Below, piece after piece: positions 6,789-9,523 of a stretch of 9,523 bases of DNA. Each line of letters starts with the position of its first letter. Within the stretch, counting starts at the first letter, position 1. A program made the position numbers and the translations under genes. The notes beneath the pieces are model-generated. The model worked only from the letters and a program-made list of their open reading frames with translations. It searched no databases and had not been told where the DNA came from. The DNA comes from JBDTRY01 sp039931435 (GTDB lineage: Bacteria > Acidobacteriota > Thermoanaerobaculia > Gp7-AA8), in NCBI GenBank assembly GCA_039931435.1, contig JBDTRY010000145.1, forward strand, positions 1-9,523, given 5' to 3'.

Positions 6789-7325
6789 ATGACCGACTTT
6801 GAAAACGGCGTTGAGAATTTGAGAGAACCTGTACCGATCGACGACGCCACGGATCGGGAACGGCGCGGCATTCACTGGCAGGCGGCCGTCGGTGGCGGCA
6901 TCGCCGGTGGTGCGGTGATGCTCGGGCTGGCCATGATCTTCGTGCCTCTGTTCACGACAGGAAGTGTCTGGCTGCCGCTGCGCATGGTGGCCACACTGGT
7001 ACTTGGACGTCCCGAGGAAATGCCTCCCAACAATTTCGAACTATGGCCGCTGCTCCTCGGACTGTTCATTCATTTCATGCTGGCGGTGATCTACGGCGTG
7101 ATCCTGGCCTGGATCATTCACAACCTCAAACCTGCTTCAGGCGTATTGGCAGGGGCGTTGTTCGGGCTGGCCCTCTACGTTCTGAACTTTTACGTCGGAG
7201 GGGTGGCCTTCCCCTGGTACCACTGGGCGCGGAACTGGATCAGCCTTGTGGGCGTTGTCGCTTTCGGGATCGTTGCGGCGTGGGTATTCGAGATCCTGGC
7301 CGAGAAGTTTCCGGCGGCGTACTGA
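6789..7325 (+). CDS. Predicted four-helix membrane protein, 178 aa, function unknown
   Basis: I do not recognise this protein by name. It has an acidic N-terminal tail (about 1-28) followed by four hydrophobic helices near 32-54, 86-110, 116-138 and 150-170. The first helix is glycine/alanine rich (WQAAVGGGIAGGAVMLGLAM), and after it comes a conserved-looking periplasmic or lumenal stretch WLPLRMVATLVLGRPEEMPP (61-80). The second has FIHFMLAVIYGVILAW with a buried His. Helix three is followed by the aromatic loop FPWYHWARNW (141-150). The N terminus is predicted cytoplasmic or undecided, since charges are sparse. Its start is fixed by GGAAGGGA 6 nt upstream. The gene stands alone between the debranching-enzyme relic and the repeat block. 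It could be a small stress-associated membrane protein, but nothing in the sequence proves it. Confidence 0.8.
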   Translation: MTDFENGVENLREPVPIDDATDRERRGIHWQAAVGGGIAGGAVMLGLAMIFVPLFTTGSVWLPLRMVATLVLGRPEEMPPNNFELWPLLLGLFIHFMLAVIYGVILAWIIHNLKPASGVLAGALFGLALYVLNFYVGGVAFPWYHWARNWISLVGVVAFGIVAAWVFEILAEKFPAAY

Positions 7326-7345
7326 CTAGGAGGCAACGGCGCAGG

Positions 7346-7454
7346 CGCCGGTGGTGCAGGAATGACCCGACGATCCAACCGTGGTCATCCCGAGCTTGAG
7401 AACGGCATACGCGCCGGTGATGCGGGAATGACACGACTACACGGCGTGTCATCC
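7346..7454. repeat. Tandem pair of small palindromic repeat units
   Basis: A 21-nt sequence, CGCCGGTGRTGCRGGAATGAC, occurs at 7346-7366 and again 66 nt on at 7412-7432, with two mismatches. Each is followed by CGAC and, 15-17 nt later, by GTCATCC (7384-7390 and 7448-7454), which is complementary to the GGAATGAC end, so each unit can fold into a short hairpin. Upstream at 7338-7351 is GGCGCAGGCGCCGG, which also begins the second copy at 9426. The block starts about 12 bp after the stop of the four-helix membrane-protein gene and is non-coding. Confidence 0.75.
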
Positions 7455-7562
7455 TGAAGCGTCGAGCGAAGGATCTCTTCTGCCTTCCCGGCTGCTATCA
7501 ATCGAAGGGAACCTTTCTCGTTGAAGAGATCCTTCGGTCGCTGCGCTCCCTCAAGGATGACA
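7447..7562. repeat. Long imperfect palindromic intergenic repeat
   Basis: The left arm 7447-7480 and right arm 7523-7562 are inverted copies. The outer 9 bp pair perfectly (TGTCATCCT at 7447-7455, AGGATGACA at 7554-7562) and so do the inner 14 bp (CGAAGGATCTCTTC at 7467-7480, GAAGAGATCCTTCG at 7523-7536). The middles differ in length (11 versus 17 nt), and the loop is 42 nt. The core TGTCATCCTGA...GCGAAGGATCT resembles a dispersed non-coding repeat that I recall from many environmental bacterial genomes. No transposase is present, so it is best viewed as a MITE-like or REP-like element. The arms could form a strong RNA hairpin that ends transcription from the gene at 6789-7325. Confidence 0.8.
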
Positions 7563-7742
7563 AGCTCCCTACACCCCGCAAGAAGGACAGGGGTTCCTTA
7601 GAAGCGGGAGGGCGGCTCAGGTTTCACGGGCCAAACTCCGCTCGCTGCCTTCATCGAGCGGCTGTGTGAATTGTCGGTGAACGGATTCGGCAATCGGAAC
7701 TCCGGTGCTAACCTTTCAGCCGTGATCGCGTCTGAGAGAATT

Positions 7743-8348
7743 ATGCAGCACGCTTCGACGAGGTGGAAGCTTTCAGGTCCTGTCGTGATGACGCTGGCGA
7801 TGGCCCTCACCCTTCTCACGTCCGGGTGTCGCTTTTCCGACATTACTGGCCGCGGAATCACGCAACGGATTGCATCCAGTGCAGCCAGATTCGCATTGAA
7901 TATTTCCGCGCTGCAGAAGGTCACATTGCCCGCGCAGAAAACGGTGGCAGCAACGAAACGCCCGGAGCCTTCGATGTGCGCCCTGAGAAAGACCTCACCG
8001 CGTCCCGTCGCTCCCCGGTCGAAGCGATCCGTCTCGAAAATCGCTGAGACAATTGCAGGTGCGTCGTCCCACGGGCGGCCACTGAAAGCGCCGGAGAGTA
8101 TCCGCGAGCGCATCTACGTAATCAACTTCGGAGAGGCGGCATCGGACGCAGCAACCTACGCGGCGATTCTCGGCCACAGAGACACCTTAGCGGCAATCGC
8201 CGTCGACGAGAAGCGGCGACGGATACCGCGAGTCTCCGCTGTCACTGCCCCTGAAGCTCTGGGCAGGTTCGAGACGAGGCGGCCTCCCGCGCCCTGCAGA
8301 GAAACAAATCCTGCCGCGGGCCTCGGGCCTGTTCAGAGCTCGAGCTGA
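7743..8348 (+). CDS. Putative lipoprotein, 201 aa, weakly supported
   Basis: I do not recognise this product, and coding status is uncertain. From the ATG at 7743 it opens with a basic n-region (R7, K9), a hydrophobic core (GPVVMTLAMALTLL) and TSGC with Cys29. This looks like a type II signal peptide, though Thr at -3 is less usual than Leu. The body is basic, Pro- and Ser/Ala-rich (about 60-120), then a more balanced segment with SIRERIYVINFGEAASDAA and an Arg-rich tail. The only upstream purines are GAGAGAATT, a poor RBS. A GTG-type start further upstream at 7671 adds 24 residues before the signal and is unlikely. Its stop (8346-8348) directly abuts the stop of the convergent serine-hydrolase gene. 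Codon-position base composition over the first 30 codons is flat, an argument against. The region could instead be a decayed gene. Confidence 0.38.
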   Translation: MQHASTRWKLSGPVVMTLAMALTLLTSGCRFSDITGRGITQRIASSAARFALNISALQKVTLPAQKTVAATKRPEPSMCALRKTSPRPVAPRSKRSVSKIAETIAGASSHGRPLKAPESIRERIYVINFGEAASDAATYAAILGHRDTLAAIAVDEKRRRIPRVSAVTAPEALGRFETRRPPAPCRETNPAAGLGPVQSSS

Positions 8349-9353
8349 TCAGCATTCAAGAGCGGCCAGGGAAATCTCCCGTCCCAGCGCCAGTACCTCA
8401 GCGCGCGTGCGATTCATAAGCAGGACCACCGCAATCCGCTTGCGCGGAAAGCGCTCCAGGTACGTTCGGAATCCGATCGAATCACCGGTGTGATAGACCG
8501 TGGGCTCTCCGCCAAACGTTCCCGTGTACCATCCCAGTCCATACCCGACACCGCGTTCCCCGGTGGCCACAGGTTGGTTCCAGGCCAGGTCCTTCAAGGC
8601 GTCGCTGAGTACATCGCCGCGGAGCAGCGCTCGCTCCCATCGCGCAAGATCATCGACCGACGAGTAGACTCCACCATCTCCGAGAACGCCGCTTGTCAGA
8701 CTCTGATCGCTGCGGCGGAAACTGCCGTCATCGGTTCTGCTGTAGCCGAAGGCACGATCGGCAACAAAAGACGTTCCCTGCACATGAGCCAACGAGCCGG
8801 ACATACCGGCAGGAAGAAAAATTCGCTCACGCAGGAACTCCTCGAATGGAATGCCGGAGACGCGTGCCACAGTCTGAGCAAGAAGAGCGTAGGCGCTGTT
8901 GCTGTAGTGGAACTGTGTGCCGGCGGGAAACATCGGCCTGGATTGCGTTGCGATGAGCGAGAGCACATCCGCATCGACGAGTGGTACCACCGTACCGGCA
9001 TCGATCAGCGCTTCGTAATCGGGAACTCCCGAGGTGTGATTCAGCAGATGAGCGACGGTGACAGGCGCACACCACGAAGGAAGCTCCGGCAGAAAATGGA
9101 CAATCGAGTCTGCCAGTCTCAAGAGGCTCTGTTCCGCCAGAAGCAGGATCGCTGAAGCCGTGAATTGCTTGGAGACCGAGGCCAGGCGATAGTTCGTGGC
9201 ACTGGAGGCAGGAACAGAATTCTCGAGATCTGCCAGCCCCACTGATTCCGCGACCCGCAGTTGGCCGTCGACGATGACGCCGGCGCTGGCCCCCGGCCCC
9301 GAGTCGTCGCAGTGGCCACGGAGGAGGCTGACCACAGTCGCTTCAAGGCTCAT
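8349..9353 (-). CDS. Serine hydrolase, beta-lactamase class C / PBP-like fold, no signal peptide
   Basis: This is a 334-aa serine hydrolase of the beta-lactamase/D-Ala-D-Ala carboxypeptidase superfamily (Pfam Beta-lactamase, class C-like). Members act as esterases, peptidases or penicillin-recognising enzymes. The catalytic motifs are in order: SxxK as S59-V-S-K62 (LASVSKQFTA), YxN as Y150-S-N152 (FHYSNSAYAL) and the KTG equivalent H288-T-G290 (YHTGDSIGF). LLNHTSGVPDY (103-113) is the typical segment between the first two motifs. Unlike most relatives it starts directly at the fold (SLEATVVSLLRG) with no signal peptide. An in-frame stop lies 27 nt upstream of the ATG (9378-9380), so no ATG/GTG-started export signal can be added. 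No clear RBS precedes 9353. This suggests a cytoplasmic enzyme or an N-terminally eroded gene. The substrate is unknown, and beta-lactam resistance should not be assumed. Confidence 0.88.
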   Translation of the reverse strand: MSLEATVVSLLRGHCDDSGPGASAGVIVDGQLRVAESVGLADLENSVPASSATNYRLASVSKQFTASAILLLAEQSLLRLADSIVHFLPELPSWCAPVTVAHLLNHTSGVPDYEALIDAGTVVPLVDADVLSLIATQSRPMFPAGTQFHYSNSAYALLAQTVARVSGIPFEEFLRERIFLPAGMSGSLAHVQGTSFVADRAFGYSRTDDGSFRRSDQSLTSGVLGDGGVYSSVDDLARWERALLRGDVLSDALKDLAWNQPVATGERGVGYGLGWYTGTFGGEPTVYHTGDSIGFRTYLERFPRKRIAVVLLMNRTRAEVLALGREISLAALEC

Positions 9354-9425
9354 ACGTTGCAGAATCGGCTCGCCAGATCAGAATGGACCGACGGATGACG
9401 GAAGCGTTGCATCCTGAGCCGGAAG

Positions 9426-9523
9426 GGCGCAGGCGCCGGCGTCGGTGGCATGACAAGACTACCAAAGGCGTGTCATCCTGAAGCGTCGAGCGAAGGATCT
9501 CTTCTACCTTCCCGGCTGCCATC
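9426..9523. repeat. Second copy of the intergenic repeat, cut by the window end
   Basis: Bases 9426-9439 repeat GGCGCAGGCGCCGG of 7338-7351. Bases 9467-9523 match 7443-7499 over 57 nt with two mismatches, offset 2024 bp and in the same orientation. Between these is a shorter hairpin unit (GCATGACAAGACTACC), with only one tandem unit instead of two. The palindrome's left arm is complete, and the right arm would lie beyond the window. It follows the start of the serine hydrolase by about 70 bp, in what should be that gene's upstream region. Confidence 0.8.

Noticed and set aside
7346..7562. Repeats considered as a CRISPR array
   Set aside because: Only two tandem units with unequal, palindromic content, no regular repeat-spacer alternation and no cas genes.
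7598..8113. - strand open frame of 171 aa opposite the putative lipoprotein
   Set aside because: No recognised domain, no clear RBS and a Cys/Arg/Pro-scattered composition. The + frame at least has a signal-peptide-like start, so only that is listed, at low confidence.
8349..9353. Calling the serine hydrolase an ampC-type beta-lactamase resistance gene
   Set aside because: The third motif is HTG rather than KTG, there is no signal peptide, and most proteins with this layout are esterases or peptidases. Resistance is not supported.
1..9523. Search for a novel defence, secretion or biosynthetic system
   Set aside because: The genes are mostly single, unrelated housekeeping or small membrane genes with separate orientations. 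No multi-gene module is visible.

Overview
This 9.5 kb window looks like ordinary chromosome from a free-living bacterium with a GC-rich genome (roughly 60% G+C by eye). It carries a DEAD-box RNA helicase, a fatty-acid beta-oxidation multienzyme, a class I aminotransferase, a DUF1206 membrane protein and a beta-lactamase-fold serine hydrolase, separated by small membrane or lipoprotein genes. The putative lipobox hints at a diderm. Dispersed palindromic repeats containing a TGTCATCCT...AGGATCTCTTC core recall intergenic repeats that I associate with Acidobacteriota-like and other environmental lineages. No gene here fixes the taxonomy, so this placement is tentative.

Layout, left to right. 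A helicase gene (93-1292, +) converges with a FadJ-type gene (1310-3421, -) across a 17-bp gap. A divergent spacer of about 180 bp follows, with a 17-bp inverted repeat. Two rightward membrane-protein genes come next: a 92-aa single-pass protein (3602-3880) and a three-repeat DUF1206 protein (3992-4828). The DUF1206 gene converges on a leftward class I aminotransferase (5029-6279), with a stable hairpin between them. The stretch 6280-6788 has no intact gene, but it preserves the last ~57 codons of a glycogen debranching enzyme on the + strand, a gene relic. A four-helix membrane protein (6789-7325, +) follows.

The right-hand third is more accessory in character. A complex repeat (7338-7562) combines a tandem unit and a long imperfect palindrome. 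Next come a poorly supported putative lipoprotein (7743-8348, +) and a serine hydrolase without a signal peptide (8349-9353, -), whose stop codons abut exactly. A second copy of the repeat (9426-9523) then runs off the window. The two repeat copies lie in the same orientation about 2.0 kb apart and bracket these two genes.

The genes do not form one pathway. I see no CRISPR array, defence island, biosynthetic cluster, transposase, phage gene, tRNA or rRNA, and no clear sign of a new multi-gene system. The points most worth a second look are the debranching-enzyme relic, the flanking direct repeats, the DEGD variant of the helicase motif II, and the serine hydrolase with no export signal.
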